Part shown: one piece after another, positions 27,080 to 36,174 of the stretch
How positions within the stretch are numbered: position 1 is the stretch's first letter
Layout of the letters: each line of letters begins with the position of its first letter
Assembly (NCBI GenBank): GCA_035285595.1
Contig: JAYKGV010000054.1
Span: 1 to 64,000 of the forward strand
DNA length: 64,000 bases
From: VGJW01 sp035285595
GTDB taxonomy: Bacteria; Cyanobacteriota; Sericytochromatia; S15B-MN24; VGJW01
Direction: 5' to 3'
Notes under the pieces: model-generated
What the model was told of the DNA's origin: nothing
Database searches by the model: none
What the model saw: the letters and a program-made list of their open reading frames with translations, nothing else
Position numbers and translations under genes: made by a program

Positions 27080-27618
27080 CTGTCAGGATGCACGACTTCA
27101 GCCTCATCATCGAAAAGGCCACGCGGCGGATCGACCCAGATGGTGCGGGTGTCACGATCGATTCTCGGTACAAGGGCAGGCACCCACGGCACCAGGACCA
27201 TGTCCCCGGTCTCGGTCCTGACCTCGAGCAGGTCCTGGACGGCTGTGACGACCGCATGGACGACACCCAGGAGGCGTCCGTCCTCGGTGTGGCGGACGGT
27301 GTGTCCCGTGACTTCTCCGTAGCGGACACCGCCTGGCGGCGGTGGCAAGGCCTCTTCTTCCGGTACGGTGAGCTCGGCGCCCCGGAGCGCAAGGGCCGTT
27401 TCCAGCGTCGGATAGCCTTCGAAGGACACGAGGGCCAGCTCCCCGGCCACGCGGGCCGAGCCGACCCTGAGTTCCAAGGTCCTGCCATCGGGCCACCGGG
27501 CCTGGACGTCCAGGCCTTTCCTGTAGCGTTCCGGGTGTCCGGCGGCCGAAGTGACCTTGAGTTCGCCTTTGACGCCGTGGGTCTTCAGGATGTGCCCGAT
27601 GACGAAACGACCGGTCAT
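27076..27618 (-). CDS. rimM: 16S rRNA processing protein RimM
   Basis: Assists maturation of the 30S head, binding S19. The 180 residues have the N-terminal RimM beta-barrel (VIGHILKTHGVKGELKVTS) and the C-terminal PRC-barrel ending in LVPWVPALVPRIDRDTRTIWVDPPRGL, close to the usual VPFV signature. It lies 11 bases downstream of ylqD and overlaps trmD by 4 bases, the conserved order. Confidence 0.95.
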   Translation of the reverse strand: MTGRFVIGHILKTHGVKGELKVTSAAGHPERYRKGLDVQARWPDGRTLELRVGSARVAGELALVSFEGYPTLETALALRGAELTVPEEEALPPPPGGVRYGEVTGHTVRHTEDGRLLGVVHAVVTAVQDLLEVRTETGDMVLVPWVPALVPRIDRDTRTIWVDPPRGLFDDEAEVVHPDR

Positions 27619-27629
27619 GGTGCGGGGCT

Positions 27630-28070
27630 TCAGACCCGCGCGATGCGGCCGGTCTCGAACGTACGGATCTCGATGACGACGCCGTCCTTGATGATGATCT
27701 CGGGAGCCGCCATCTTTTCGTAGAAGGCGTCGCCGACAGCGATGTCCACGAAGTTCTCGACATTGCCTTGGACGAACTCCTGGCCAAGGGCCAACTGACC
27801 GAAGACTTGGAGCCGCTGCAGGAGTTCGGCCTTGTTGGCACCCAGACGCTGGCGATCTTCATTGATCTGGGCTTCCAACTGTGGCAACGCCTCCGGCTGA
27901 CGCTTCTGGACGTCCTCGATCGCCCTGCGGGCCTGGAACTCGAGTTCCTGCGCCTGCTCGTCCAACTGGCCGAGCGCTTGCTGAAGCTCGTTCATGGCCT
28001 GCTGCTTGAAGGACTCGGTCACGATCGTCTTGATCACGACTTGCCGGCGGAGACTCAGGGACTGGACCAT
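27630..28070 (-). CDS. ylqD: YlqD-family protein
   Basis: A 146-residue protein with a long coiled-coil centre (about 20-95; Gln/Glu/Leu-rich heptads) and a C-terminal beta domain containing VGDAFYEKMAAPEIIIKDGVVIEIR, the recognisable YlqD ending. In Bacillus and cyanobacteria-related genomes ylqD lies just before rimM-trmD, as here. Its biochemical role is not established; context suggests a link to ribosome or tRNA maturation. The ATG is preceded by AGGAG about 10 bases upstream. The usual rpsP and KH-domain genes are not in front of it. Confidence 0.82.
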   Translation of the reverse strand: MVQSLSLRRQVVIKTIVTESFKQQAMNELQQALGQLDEQAQELEFQARRAIEDVQKRQPEALPQLEAQINEDRQRLGANKAELLQRLQVFGQLALGQEFVQGNVENFVDIAVGDAFYEKMAAPEIIIKDGVVIEIRTFETGRIARV

Positions 28071-28103
28071 TTCAGGACACTCCTGGCGTGAGAGGGGATG
28101 ACC

Positions 28104-28112
28104 ATCATACCA
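28104..28112 (-). promoter_or_regulatory. Extended -10 promoter element of the ylqD-rimM-trmD operon
   Basis: TGGTATGAT on the minus strand fits TGnTATAAT with one mismatch and ends 33 bases before the ylqD ATG, leaving room for the AGGAG ribosome site. The same pattern precedes folK. Confidence 0.45.
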
Positions 28113-28132
28113 CGCACTCTTATGGTTGACTT

Positions 28133-28702
28133 ATGGATGGACTCGGGTTCTTGAGTCATATTGAGGGGGTCTTGTTTCCGGAGGTACTCGTGTCCGGCTG
28201 GTCTGTCCTTCTTGTCTTGCTCGCTCCGCATCTGCTGGACGCGCGGTTACACGTGACGTTGGAAACCCCCGGGCGCTCCCCTCGTCTCGTGCAGGAGATT
28301 CAAGGTGCCAGAGTCCAGGACGTCTTGCGCCGAACCCGAACTCACGTCCCGCCGGGTTGGCGGATCGAACCGCCTTTGGCTGCGGCCTTGCGCGACGGCA
28401 TGGCCATCCGGCTCTCGCCGCCCGCGCCGAGGCGACCCACAAAGGTCCCCCGCCCACGTCGGGCCGTCCGGTCGTTCTCGCGGAGCTCTTCCCCCTCGCC
28501 TCTGTCACCCGTGGATCTGAACCATGCCGATGCCGCCGCCCTCGACCGTCTGCCCGGTATCGGACCAAGCCTGGCCCGGGCCATCCTTGAACGTCGTCGG
28601 GCTCGGGGGGGAAGCTTCCGAAGTCTTGCAGACCTCGAGGGCATCAAGGGACTCGGTCCCCGCCGAATCGAACGTCTCGGGCCCCTTGTCCGGTTCCGCT
28701 GA
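28133..28702 (+). CDS. comEA: ComEA-like DNA-binding helix-hairpin-helix protein
   Basis: A 189-residue competence protein that would bind incoming DNA outside the inner membrane. It has an N-terminal hydrophobic anchor (SVLLVLLAPHLL), a SLBB-like segment (GARVQDVLRRTRTHVPPG), and a basic/Ser-rich linker. The double HhH domain begins at VDLNHADAAALDRLPGIGPSLARAILERR and continues LADLEGIKGLGPRRIERLGP. It is followed at once by comEC. The start could be slightly further in; the anchor is preserved either way. Confidence 0.88.
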   Translation: MDGLGFLSHIEGVLFPEVLVSGWSVLLVLLAPHLLDARLHVTLETPGRSPRLVQEIQGARVQDVLRRTRTHVPPGWRIEPPLAAALRDGMAIRLSPPAPRRPTKVPRPRRAVRSFSRSSSPSPLSPVDLNHADAAALDRLPGIGPSLARAILERRRARGGSFRSLADLEGIKGLGPRRIERLGPLVRFR

Positions 28703-28709
28703 CCCACCG

Positions 28710-30773
28710 GTGGCGCTGGCGCCCCAAGTCGGTTTGCTTCTTGGACTGTGGGTCGGCTTGCTCGGGCCGACTTCAGGCGGCGGGGCGCCCCTTGTTCTTC
28801 TCCTGACCTGGTTGGGCCTGCGGCTGGTGTTGCGGGTGGACGGACTTCGAAGAGCGGTTCTCGGAGTCCTCGTGGGGCTGGGTGTGGCCGCCATCCATCC
28901 TGGTCGCGTGGCACCGCCGCCGCCGCCGCCCGGGGCGTGGCAGGGTTTCGTCAAGGTGCTGGACACGCCGCGTCCGTTGAGCTTTGGCCGCCTGATGGCA
29001 AGGATACGCATGGAGGAGGGGGGTGCCGAAGGCTTGCTGGTCTGGGGCGGTGCCTCCCGTGAAGAGGGGTGGGCTGGACGGCTTCTGCGCCTCGAAGGGC
29101 GCCTGGAGGTCCACCCCCACAGGGCAGGCTTCCGGCTGCAGGCGCGCAGGTGGAGCGTGGTCCGAGAGCCCGGGCGACAGGACCCGGATCGTCTGCGCGA
29201 GCGGGTGGCACGAGAACTCTCCCTTGCAGCCACCCGTGGCATGGGCCGGCGTGAAGCCGGTTTCCTGCGCAGTCTGCTCTTTGGTACGGGAACCCCGGTG
29301 ATGGCCGAAGGTGATGTGCGCAGGTTCAGGGATCTCGGTCTCAGTCACGTCCTTGCCGTCAGCGGCTTTCAAGTGTCCCTGCTCGCGGCGGTCATGGGAG
29401 GTGCGGGGCGCTGGCTCCGCCTTGCACCCTGGCCTCTCTTCATGCTCGTGGGCGCGACGACGTGGGGTTATGCCGCTGTCTGTGGCCTTGAGGCGGCGGT
29501 TTGTCGGGCAGCCGCCATGGCGACCGCCGTACTGCTTGCACGGGCGACCAGGCAGCCTGCCCTGGCCGGACCTGCCCTCGCCCTGGGCGTGTCGGTCCTG
29601 CTCATTCTGCAGCCCGCCCTCGCGTCCTCGATTGGCCTGGCCTTCAGCACACTTGCCACGTGGGGGCTGCTGACCGCTCCGCCTCCCCCGCACCGAGGGT
29701 GGGCGCCCTTGTGGGCAGGCCTCTGGGCGCAGATTTGGTGCTTGCCTTTGCAGTTGGCCTTGTTCGGGACCTTCAGTCCGTGGGGCCTGCTGCTGTCGCC
29801 TGTTGTCGACTTGTCCGTGACGGTGCTGACCTTGGCCGGTTTCCTGCGTTGTCTGCTGGGTGTGGCGTGCCTTGACCCAGGGACGTGGACCGGTCCTGTG
29901 CTCGGTGGGTTTGCAAGGATGTTGCTCGAAGGACTCGAGCCGGTGGCCCGCTGGCCCGGAGCCCCCTGGGTGGTCGCACAGGCACCGGGGGGATGGATGG
30001 CCGGCGTGACAGGGGCCATGGTGGCGCTCAGCAGCGCCCAATGGCGTGGCTTCCTGCCTTGGTTGCTACTGGTCTGCTGCGCGTCGGCAGCTCCTTGGGC
30101 ACGGCCGGATCGTCAGCCCAAGCGCCCGGTCCTGCTCGTGGCGGGGGCTGCGGGCACAGCCTGGCTCCTTCCTGCACCTGCGGGGCCGCCGGTGGTTTGG
30201 TTGGTTCCGATCAGAACCTCCGGACTCCCCTCGCTGACCCGGGAGGCGATGGGACGGCTGCAAGCCCGGCCCTGCCGGAGGTTTTCGGCTCTCGTGGTAC
30301 GGGGCACGATCGTGGCAGGACCGCTGGGCCTCGGAGACCTGCAACAGCTTCGACCCCTCCCACGCACGGGTGCACGAGGATCTCGGGAAGGGCGCGGGCG
30401 CCCCATGATCGTACGTCTGGCCTCAGGGGACTGGCTCGTGGTGGCCCACCGTACCTCCCTCGAGAACGAGCGACGATGGCTCAAAGCGCTGCCACGAGGG
30501 CCTCGCAGGCTGTGGTGGGTGCCTGCCCGGCCTCGGCTTACGACGGTTCTCGGCCGACCGGATTCACCGCCGGGGCCGCCGCCGCGCGACCTCGAAGACC
30601 CCTTCGGGGGGCAAGATGCTCAGGGTCAGTCCGACGGCGGCGACCGGCCGTCGGATTCCGGCCGCCGGCAGGGTTTTGCGGGTGACACCGCGGCCATCGA
30701 TGAACCAAGCCTGCCCACGTCCCAGCACCTGAATCTGGTCATGATCCAACCTGAGCGTCGTGCCGTCCGATAA
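28710..30773 (+). CDS. comEC: ComEC/Rec2-like DNA-uptake channel, C-terminus atypical
   Basis: A polytopic membrane protein of about 687 residues forming the DNA translocation channel with ComEA. An N-terminal DUF4131-like region is followed by the competence domain with its signature LGLSHVLAVSGFQVSLLAAV (the usual SGLHV is SGFQV) and about seven more helices. The metallo-beta-lactamase domain normally at the C-terminus is not recognisable: no HxHxDH is present. The last about 70 codons run antisense through the cyanophycinase gene. GTG 28710, 7 bases after the comEA stop, is chosen; the frame is open back to 28524. Whether it is functional is uncertain. Confidence 0.82.
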   Translation: MALAPQVGLLLGLWVGLLGPTSGGGAPLVLLLTWLGLRLVLRVDGLRRAVLGVLVGLGVAAIHPGRVAPPPPPPGAWQGFVKVLDTPRPLSFGRLMARIRMEEGGAEGLLVWGGASREEGWAGRLLRLEGRLEVHPHRAGFRLQARRWSVVREPGRQDPDRLRERVARELSLAATRGMGRREAGFLRSLLFGTGTPVMAEGDVRRFRDLGLSHVLAVSGFQVSLLAAVMGGAGRWLRLAPWPLFMLVGATTWGYAAVCGLEAAVCRAAAMATAVLLARATRQPALAGPALALGVSVLLILQPALASSIGLAFSTLATWGLLTAPPPPHRGWAPLWAGLWAQIWCLPLQLALFGTFSPWGLLLSPVVDLSVTVLTLAGFLRCLLGVACLDPGTWTGPVLGGFARMLLEGLEPVARWPGAPWVVAQAPGGWMAGVTGAMVALSSAQWRGFLPWLLLVCCASAAPWARPDRQPKRPVLLVAGAAGTAWLLPAPAGPPVVWLVPIRTSGLPSLTREAMGRLQARPCRRFSALVVRGTIVAGPLGLGDLQQLRPLPRTGARGSREGRGRPMIVRLASGDWLVVAHRTSLENERRWLKALPRGPRRLWWVPARPRLTTVLGRPDSPPGPPPRDLEDPFGGQDAQGQSDGGDRPSDSGRRQGFAGDTAAIDEPSLPTSQHLNLVMIQPERRAVR

Positions 30774-32252
30774 CCCCAGGCCCAGCAGGTCCTCATCCTT
30801 CAGGACGGCATGCGTCAAGCGTTCCAGTGGGTCACCAGCGGGAAGATTTGCCTCGGCCACCATCCCGCGGACCAGCCTCAAGCCCTCCTCCACACGCACG
30901 GCTTCGCGGGACGGTTGTCCCCGCAGGCTCCATTCCCCGAGGCTGCGGATGCCCGGGCCTGCCGCGGCGATGGGTAAGCGCTCCCCATATTGCTGAAGCA
31001 GGGCCCGCAGACGTCCACCGTCCTGCAACGCGCGATTGAGGATGCTCCCGGCGAGGTCGTCGACGACGAAGAGACCAGTGGCTTGGGCCAGCTCTCCCGA
31101 CAGGGTCTCTTCGATGAGTGAATCGGCTCCGACAATGCGGACTTTGCGCGCGCCGGCAAGCAGCATGTGTTCCTTCCAATGTTCGGCCACGACCGCCTCG
31201 GACCTTCCGGCAAGGGTCAGGATCGAGGCCTGGGAGCCCCCCGCATCCCGCACGAAGGCCGGCAAGCCAGGTTGCCTCGGGGACGTCGGCGGCATGCCCA
31301 GAAGAGTGACGGGCTGGCCCGGGGACCCCAGCCGGCGGACTTCCTTGATTTGTCCTCCAAAGCCCAGGAAGCCGCCCCCACGGGACTCTGTGGCCGATTT
31401 TCCAGCCACCGGGCCTCTCGGCTCATCCGCCCAGGTCAGGCGGTCGCCACCCAGCAGGCGATGCCAGCGGAAGGGGCCAAGCGCCGTCCAGTTCGGACCT
31501 GCCGTCACCGGCGGCATCTCTTCGGTGGGACGCAGCAGATGGACGAGCCCGAGACCTCGAACCGCGATGGCCTTGTCATCCAGCATGGCCATGGTCTGTT
31601 CATCGAGGCCGAGAGCCTGTTTTCCCCCGCCTCGCGCCAGCCCCATGAGCAGACGCCCCAGCCGATCCTTCTGCCCAAGGTGGGTATCCACGAGCCAGTC
31701 TGGCAGTTGGTCAAGGCCCGGTCTAAGCTCAAAGCCGGGCGTGCCCGCCAGGGCCTCGGTCGTCGAGCCTCCGGCCAGCATCTGCGATCCCCACGCCATG
31801 GCCCCGCCGCTGGTCCCCATGAGGACCTGTCCTCTGCGCCATGAAGCCGCCAGCGCCCCTTGCAGCGGGGTATCGGCCAGCACTTCCCGCAGGCGGTTTT
31901 GGTCGCCGCCCGTCATGAAGACCAAGTCTGCGGCGGCAACCAACCTCACCAGGGCAGGTTGCATGGCATCGCCCCTTTGCCTGACCGGCAAGGTCTCGCA
32001 CGTCACTCCCAAGTCACGGAAGACCTTCTCGTAGGCCATGGCGGCCAACTCGGGCCGGGCTGAGGCCATGGGCAGCACGAGCACCCGGGTTGCAGCTCCG
32101 GCGGCCTGGTTCAGGGCCTCGGCCAACAGGGCCTCGGGATCGGGTCCGCCTCCCAGAAAGATGGCCCGACCTGACAGAGGAGAGGGGTCTGCGGCCAGCG
32201 CCGGCCGCACCAGGGCCAAGAGGGCCATCATGGTCGCAAGGGATCGTCGCAT
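30564..32252 (-). CDS. Secreted cyanophycinase-like S51 peptidase with a second, degenerate S51-like half
   Basis: A 562-residue exported protein. The signal peptide runs to ALAADPS. The first half is a complete S51 domain: AIFLGGGPD, FMTGGDQNRL, the nucleophile elbow GTSGGAMAWGS, and DTHLGQKDRLGRLL with the His. Cyanophycinases release Asp-Arg dipeptides from cyanophycin or related polymers. The second half (about 340-480) repeats the layout, but the elbow reads AAAGPGIRSLG, without Ser. A C-terminal region contains GRGVTRKTLPAAG. The 3' end overlaps comEC by 210 bases. AGGAGG lies only one base before ATG 32252, so the start may be slightly different. Confidence 0.82.
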   Translation of the reverse strand: MRRSLATMMALLALVRPALAADPSPLSGRAIFLGGGPDPEALLAEALNQAAGAATRVLVLPMASARPELAAMAYEKVFRDLGVTCETLPVRQRGDAMQPALVRLVAAADLVFMTGGDQNRLREVLADTPLQGALAASWRRGQVLMGTSGGAMAWGSQMLAGGSTTEALAGTPGFELRPGLDQLPDWLVDTHLGQKDRLGRLLMGLARGGGKQALGLDEQTMAMLDDKAIAVRGLGLVHLLRPTEEMPPVTAGPNWTALGPFRWHRLLGGDRLTWADEPRGPVAGKSATESRGGGFLGFGGQIKEVRRLGSPGQPVTLLGMPPTSPRQPGLPAFVRDAGGSQASILTLAGRSEAVVAEHWKEHMLLAGARKVRIVGADSLIEETLSGELAQATGLFVVDDLAGSILNRALQDGGRLRALLQQYGERLPIAAAGPGIRSLGEWSLRGQPSREAVRVEEGLRLVRGMVAEANLPAGDPLERLTHAVLKDEDLLGLGLSDGTTLRLDHDQIQVLGRGQAWFIDGRGVTRKTLPAAGIRRPVAAVGLTLSILPPEGVFEVARRRPRR

Positions 32253-32332
32253 GCCTCCTAGGATGCCATGCCGAGTCGGCCTGCCTCTGTGCGACACACC
32301 ACCCGGGTAGGATGGAAGCGGAGGACCCAACC

Positions 32333-33817
32333 GTGAAAGAAGGCATGGTCCTGGCCATCGACCAGGGCACCACCGGCTCGACCGCGCTGTTGTTCGATCA
32401 TGCCGGACGGGAGCGGGGCCGCGGTTATCGCGAGATTACCCAGTACTACCCACAGCCGGGCTGGGTCGAGCACGATCCTCTCGAGATCCTCGAGCGGACC
32501 CGTGAGGCCGTGGCGGAGGCGCTTGCGCGATCGGGGACGGATGCGCCGGTGGCACTCGGCTTGACGAACCAGCGAGAGACCGTGGTGCTCTGGGACCGAC
32601 GGACGGGCGAGCCGCTGCACAGGGCCATCGTCTGGCAATGCCGTCGCACGGCAGAGATTTGCGCCGAGTTGCGGGAGGCCGGCTACGAGGAGACTTTCCG
32701 TCAGGCGACCGGGCTGCTGTTAGACCCCTATTTCTCGGGAACGAAGTTGGGCTGGTTGCTCGATCTTATCCCTGGAGCGCGTGAGCGTGCCGAAGCTGGT
32801 GATCTTGCGGCCGGTACCATCGATGCTTGGTTGCTCTGGCATCTGACGGGTGGAACGCTTCACGCGACTGATCCCTCGAATGCAAGTCGAACCCTGCTCT
32901 ATGATTTGCACGCGGGGGACTGGTCGGATACCTTGTGTCAGCTTTTGCGCGTGCCACGTGCCGTCTTGCCGGGCTTGGTGCCCAGCAGCGGTCCAATTGG
33001 AAGGACGGTGGCCTGGGGAGCTCTACCGGCGGGCGTGCCCATCACGGGCTGTGCCGGTGACCAGCAGGCCGCCATGTTCGGCCAGGGGTGCCTCTCTCCC
33101 GGGGAGGCGAAGAATACCTATGGGACCGGCTGTTTCTTGCTGGTTCACGCTGGGGATCGGCCCGTGGTGCCTGGCGAGGGACTGCTGGGCACGGTGGCTT
33201 GGCAGCTGGGAACCCAGCGTTCTTATGCCATCGAGGGCAGCGTGTTCGTGGGCGGGGCGGCCGTGCAATGGTTGCGTGACGGCCTCGGCTTGATTGCGTC
33301 CGCGGTGGAGAGCGAAGAGGTGGCCCGCTCCGTACCGGACAGCGGGGGCGTGGTCGTGGTGCCTGCGTTCACGGGCCTGGGGGCTCCGTACTGGGATGCC
33401 GACGCGCGTGGGGCGCTGCTCGGGCTGACGCGAGGCACGACTCGAGCGCACGTCGTGCGGGCAACCCTTGAGGCCATCGCCCATCAGGTCACGGACTTGC
33501 TAGAGGCCATGGAGCCTGCCGTGCCGGGTGGATTGGGCACGATCAAGGTGGACGGCGGGGCTGCTTCCAATGATTTGCTCTTGGAGCTGCAGGCGGATTT
33601 GAGTGGTCGCCGACTCGAGCGGGGAGACAAGGTCGAGGCCACCGCCCGGGGAGCAGCTTTCCTCGCCGGGCTGGGGGCCGGCTTCTGGGATGGTCCGGAA
33701 GCCCTGCCTCGTTCTCAGGATCTCAGGACTTTTGCGCCCGCCTTGGCCGACGAAGCACGCGTCGCCGAAAGGTCTCGCTGGGCCAGAGCCGTCGCACGGG
33801 TGCGTGGCCCGCTCTGA
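32333..33817 (+). CDS. glpK: Glycerol kinase
   Basis: Phosphorylates glycerol to glycerol-3-phosphate. The 494 residues match the family. Visible are the FGGY-type ATP loop AIDQGTTGSTALLFD, NQRETVVLWDRRTGEPLH, YFSGTKLGWLLD, GCAGDQQAAMFGQG, GTGCFLL, and GLGAPYWDADARGALLGLTRGT. The GTG start has GGAGG (32320-32324) 8 bases upstream; ATG 32312 in frame is less likely. No glpF, glpD or regulator is adjacent. It converges on glmM with a 10-base gap. Confidence 0.96.
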   Translation: MKEGMVLAIDQGTTGSTALLFDHAGRERGRGYREITQYYPQPGWVEHDPLEILERTREAVAEALARSGTDAPVALGLTNQRETVVLWDRRTGEPLHRAIVWQCRRTAEICAELREAGYEETFRQATGLLLDPYFSGTKLGWLLDLIPGARERAEAGDLAAGTIDAWLLWHLTGGTLHATDPSNASRTLLYDLHAGDWSDTLCQLLRVPRAVLPGLVPSSGPIGRTVAWGALPAGVPITGCAGDQQAAMFGQGCLSPGEAKNTYGTGCFLLVHAGDRPVVPGEGLLGTVAWQLGTQRSYAIEGSVFVGGAAVQWLRDGLGLIASAVESEEVARSVPDSGGVVVVPAFTGLGAPYWDADARGALLGLTRGTTRAHVVRATLEAIAHQVTDLLEAMEPAVPGGLGTIKVDGGAASNDLLLELQADLSGRRLERGDKVEATARGAAFLAGLGAGFWDGPEALPRSQDLRTFAPALADEARVAERSRWARAVARVRGPL

Positions 33818-33827
33818 ACCCCGAGGG

Positions 33828-35186
33828 TCAGGCCCAGGCTTTTCCACCCTTGGGGTTCAAGGCATGCGCCACCGCTTGGCATACGTCAGAGACGACCTGC
33901 TGGACCAAGGTAGCGTCCCGGCCTTCCGCCATGACGCGGATCAGGGGTTCGGTGCCGCTGGCTCGCACCAGCAGTCGGCCCTGTCCTTGCAGCCGCTCCT
34001 CGGCTTGCCGGATGGCCTCGGTGATGGCCGCGTGGGTGTCCCAGCCCTGCACCGAAGGGACCCGGACGTTCCGCAGCAATTGGGGGTGAATCGTCAGCAA
34101 TGCCCGTGCACGGCTGGCCGGTCCCTCGATGGCGGACAGAGCCTCCAGCACGCGCAGGGCGGTGACCAAGCCATCTCCCGTCGTATTGGCCGAGAGGTCG
34201 ATGATGTGGCCGCTCTGTTCTCCTCCAAGGCCGATGCCCGCTGCCCGCATGTCTTCGAGGACATACCGGTCCCCAACCTTGGCGCGCTTCAAGGTCCCCC
34301 CGAGGTCCTGCACGGCTTCCTCGAGACCGAGGTTGCTCATGACGGTGGCCACGAGATCCGGCCGGTCCCATCGCCCGTTCGCCAAACCCTGCCGCAGGCA
34401 CAGCAGCATGAGCAGGTCCCCGTCCAGCTGGGTTCCGTCCTCGGCGACGGCAAGGCATCGGTCTGCATCTCCATCGAAGGCGAGGCCCAAGTCGGCTTCC
34501 TGCTCCAAGACGGCAGCCTGGAGGGGAGCCAGCTGGGTTGAGCCGCAGCCTTCGTTGATGTTGTCACCGTCGGGCGCATCGCCGATCGGCACGACCGCCG
34601 CTCCCATTCGGCCCAGCACTCTCGCGGCCAGGCCAGACGCCGCGCCGTGCGCGGTATCCACGACAATCCGCCAACCCTTCAGTCCGGTAGGCAGGAGTCC
34701 GGCCAGATGGTCTTCATAGGCATCCAGGATTCCGCTTTCTTGACGAATCACGCCTATCGCCGGACCGGAAACCCCCGACAGGTCGTGTGCACGATCGATC
34801 AACTCTTCCAACCTGGCCTCGACCTCATCGGGCAGCTTGAAGCCTTCACCCGAGAAGACCTTGAGACCATTGTCCGGAGCAGGGTTGTGGCTCGCCGAAA
34901 TCATGACTCCGGCCGCCGCGCCCAGATGCCGGGTCAGCCACGCCACGGCAGGCGTGGGCACCACGCCGACGAGGCGCGCGTCCACCCCACCTGCCGCCAG
35001 GCCTGCCGCCAGCGCCGACTCGAGCATCGTGCCCGAGCGGCGCGTGTCTCGGCCTACCACCACGAAACGTCGTCCTGAACCTCCAAGGGCCTCGGCAAGC
35101 GCGCGCCCCAGCCGCAGGGCGAGATCGGCCGTCAGATCCTCTCCGGCCAGACCTCGGATGCCATCGGTGCCGAAGTACTTACCCAT
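33828..35186 (-). CDS. glmM: Phosphoglucosamine mutase
   Basis: Interconverts glucosamine-6-P and glucosamine-1-P on the way to UDP-GlcNAc. The 452 residues show KYFGTDGIRG at the N-terminus, the phosphoserine loop GVMISASHNPAPDNG, the metal loop LAFDGDADRCL, and GGEQSGHII. The C-terminal phosphate loop is RASGTEPLIRVM. The start overlaps the galE stop by 8 bases, making it the last gene of the polysaccharide operon. Confidence 0.97.
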   Translation of the reverse strand: MGKYFGTDGIRGLAGEDLTADLALRLGRALAEALGGSGRRFVVVGRDTRRSGTMLESALAAGLAAGGVDARLVGVVPTPAVAWLTRHLGAAAGVMISASHNPAPDNGLKVFSGEGFKLPDEVEARLEELIDRAHDLSGVSGPAIGVIRQESGILDAYEDHLAGLLPTGLKGWRIVVDTAHGAASGLAARVLGRMGAAVVPIGDAPDGDNINEGCGSTQLAPLQAAVLEQEADLGLAFDGDADRCLAVAEDGTQLDGDLLMLLCLRQGLANGRWDRPDLVATVMSNLGLEEAVQDLGGTLKRAKVGDRYVLEDMRAAGIGLGGEQSGHIIDLSANTTGDGLVTALRVLEALSAIEGPASRARALLTIHPQLLRNVRVPSVQGWDTHAAITEAIRQAEERLQGQGRLLVRASGTEPLIRVMAEGRDATLVQQVVSDVCQAVAHALNPKGGKAWA

Positions 35187-36174
35187 GACGAGCCTCCCGG
35201 GCTGGTTGGCCCTCGGTGTGCCAGCGCCAGGCCGTCGCCACGATGTCTCGCAATTCCGGAAACCTCGGGCTCCAGCCGAGTTCAGCCTTCGCCTTGTCGG
35301 CTTTCCCGATCAGGATATCGGGATCCCCAGGACGCCGCGGCGCCCAGGTGAAAGGCACCTCACGTCCCGAGACCTCCTCAACCGTTCGAATGACCTCGCG
35401 ATTGCTGTACCCGGCGCCGTTCCCCAGATTGTAGGCCGCACTGCCCTCGCCGCGACGGAGACGTTCGAGACCGAGGATATGGGCATCGGCGAGGTCGGTG
35501 ACATGGATGTAATCCCGGATGCACGTCCCATCCGGTGTCGCGTAATCGTCCCCGAAAATCTTGAGATGAGCTTGCCCGAGTGCGGCCCGGATCACGAGTG
35601 GAATCAGGTGGGTCTCCGGATCGTGTGCCTCGCCCAGATCGCCTGAGGGGTGGGCACCGGCCGCGTTGAAGTAGCGGAAGATCACGGACTTCAGCCCATA
35701 CGCCTCATCGAAATCCCCCAGCATGCGTTCCACCATGAGTTTCGACCATCCGTAGGGATTGATGGGCCATTGGGGGTGATTTTCCGGGATCGGAACCTCC
35801 TGAGGCACTCCGTAGGTGGCCGCGGTGGAAGAAAAAATGAAGCGGGTCACCCCCGCTCGCATCATCTCGTCGAGCAGCGTCAGCGTGGCCGAGACATTGT
35901 TTCGGTAATATCGCGCAGGGTCCCGCGTGCTTTCGCTCACGACGATGAGACCTGCGAAGTGCATGACGGCCTCGATCTCATGTTCCGTGAAGAGGCGCCG
36001 CAGCAAGGCCGCATCCCCGAGGTCACCCCGAACGAGCAGCGGCTCGGCCACGGCCCAGGCGTGCCCGCAGGAGAGGTCGTCCAGAACGAGGATGTCCTCT
36101 CCCTTGGCCTCGAGGGCGCGGACCACGTGGCTACCGATGTAACCGGCTCCGCCCACGACCAGAACCTTGCCCAT
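35179..36174 (-). CDS. galE: UDP-glucose 4-epimerase
   Basis: Interconverts UDP-glucose and UDP-galactose. The 331 residues show VLVVGGAGYIGSHVV, HFAGLIVVSES, FSSTAATYG, YGWSKLMVE (Tyr-x3-Lys), FRYFNAAGA, GTCIRDYIHVTDLADAH and NLGNGAGYSN. ATG 36174 shares one base with the stop of the upstream transporter gene (TGATG). It provides UDP-Gal for the neighbouring glycosyltransferases. Confidence 0.96.
   Translation of the reverse strand: MGKVLVVGGAGYIGSHVVRALEAKGEDILVLDDLSCGHAWAVAEPLLVRGDLGDAALLRRLFTEHEIEAVMHFAGLIVVSESTRDPARYYRNNVSATLTLLDEMMRAGVTRFIFSSTAATYGVPQEVPIPENHPQWPINPYGWSKLMVERMLGDFDEAYGLKSVIFRYFNAAGAHPSGDLGEAHDPETHLIPLVIRAALGQAHLKIFGDDYATPDGTCIRDYIHVTDLADAHILGLERLRRGEGSAAYNLGNGAGYSNREVIRTVEEVSGREVPFTWAPRRPGDPDILIGKADKAKAELGWSPRFPELRDIVATAWRWHTEGQPAREARHG

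Noticed and set aside
28524..28709. An earlier start for comEC overlapping comEA by 179 bases
   Set aside because: The extra residues are the out-of-frame translation of the ComEA HhH domain and have no ComEC similarity.
28773..30041. A 422-codon minus-strand frame opposite comEC
   Set aside because: Low-complexity His/Gln/Arg-rich product without domains; comEC on the other strand is supported.
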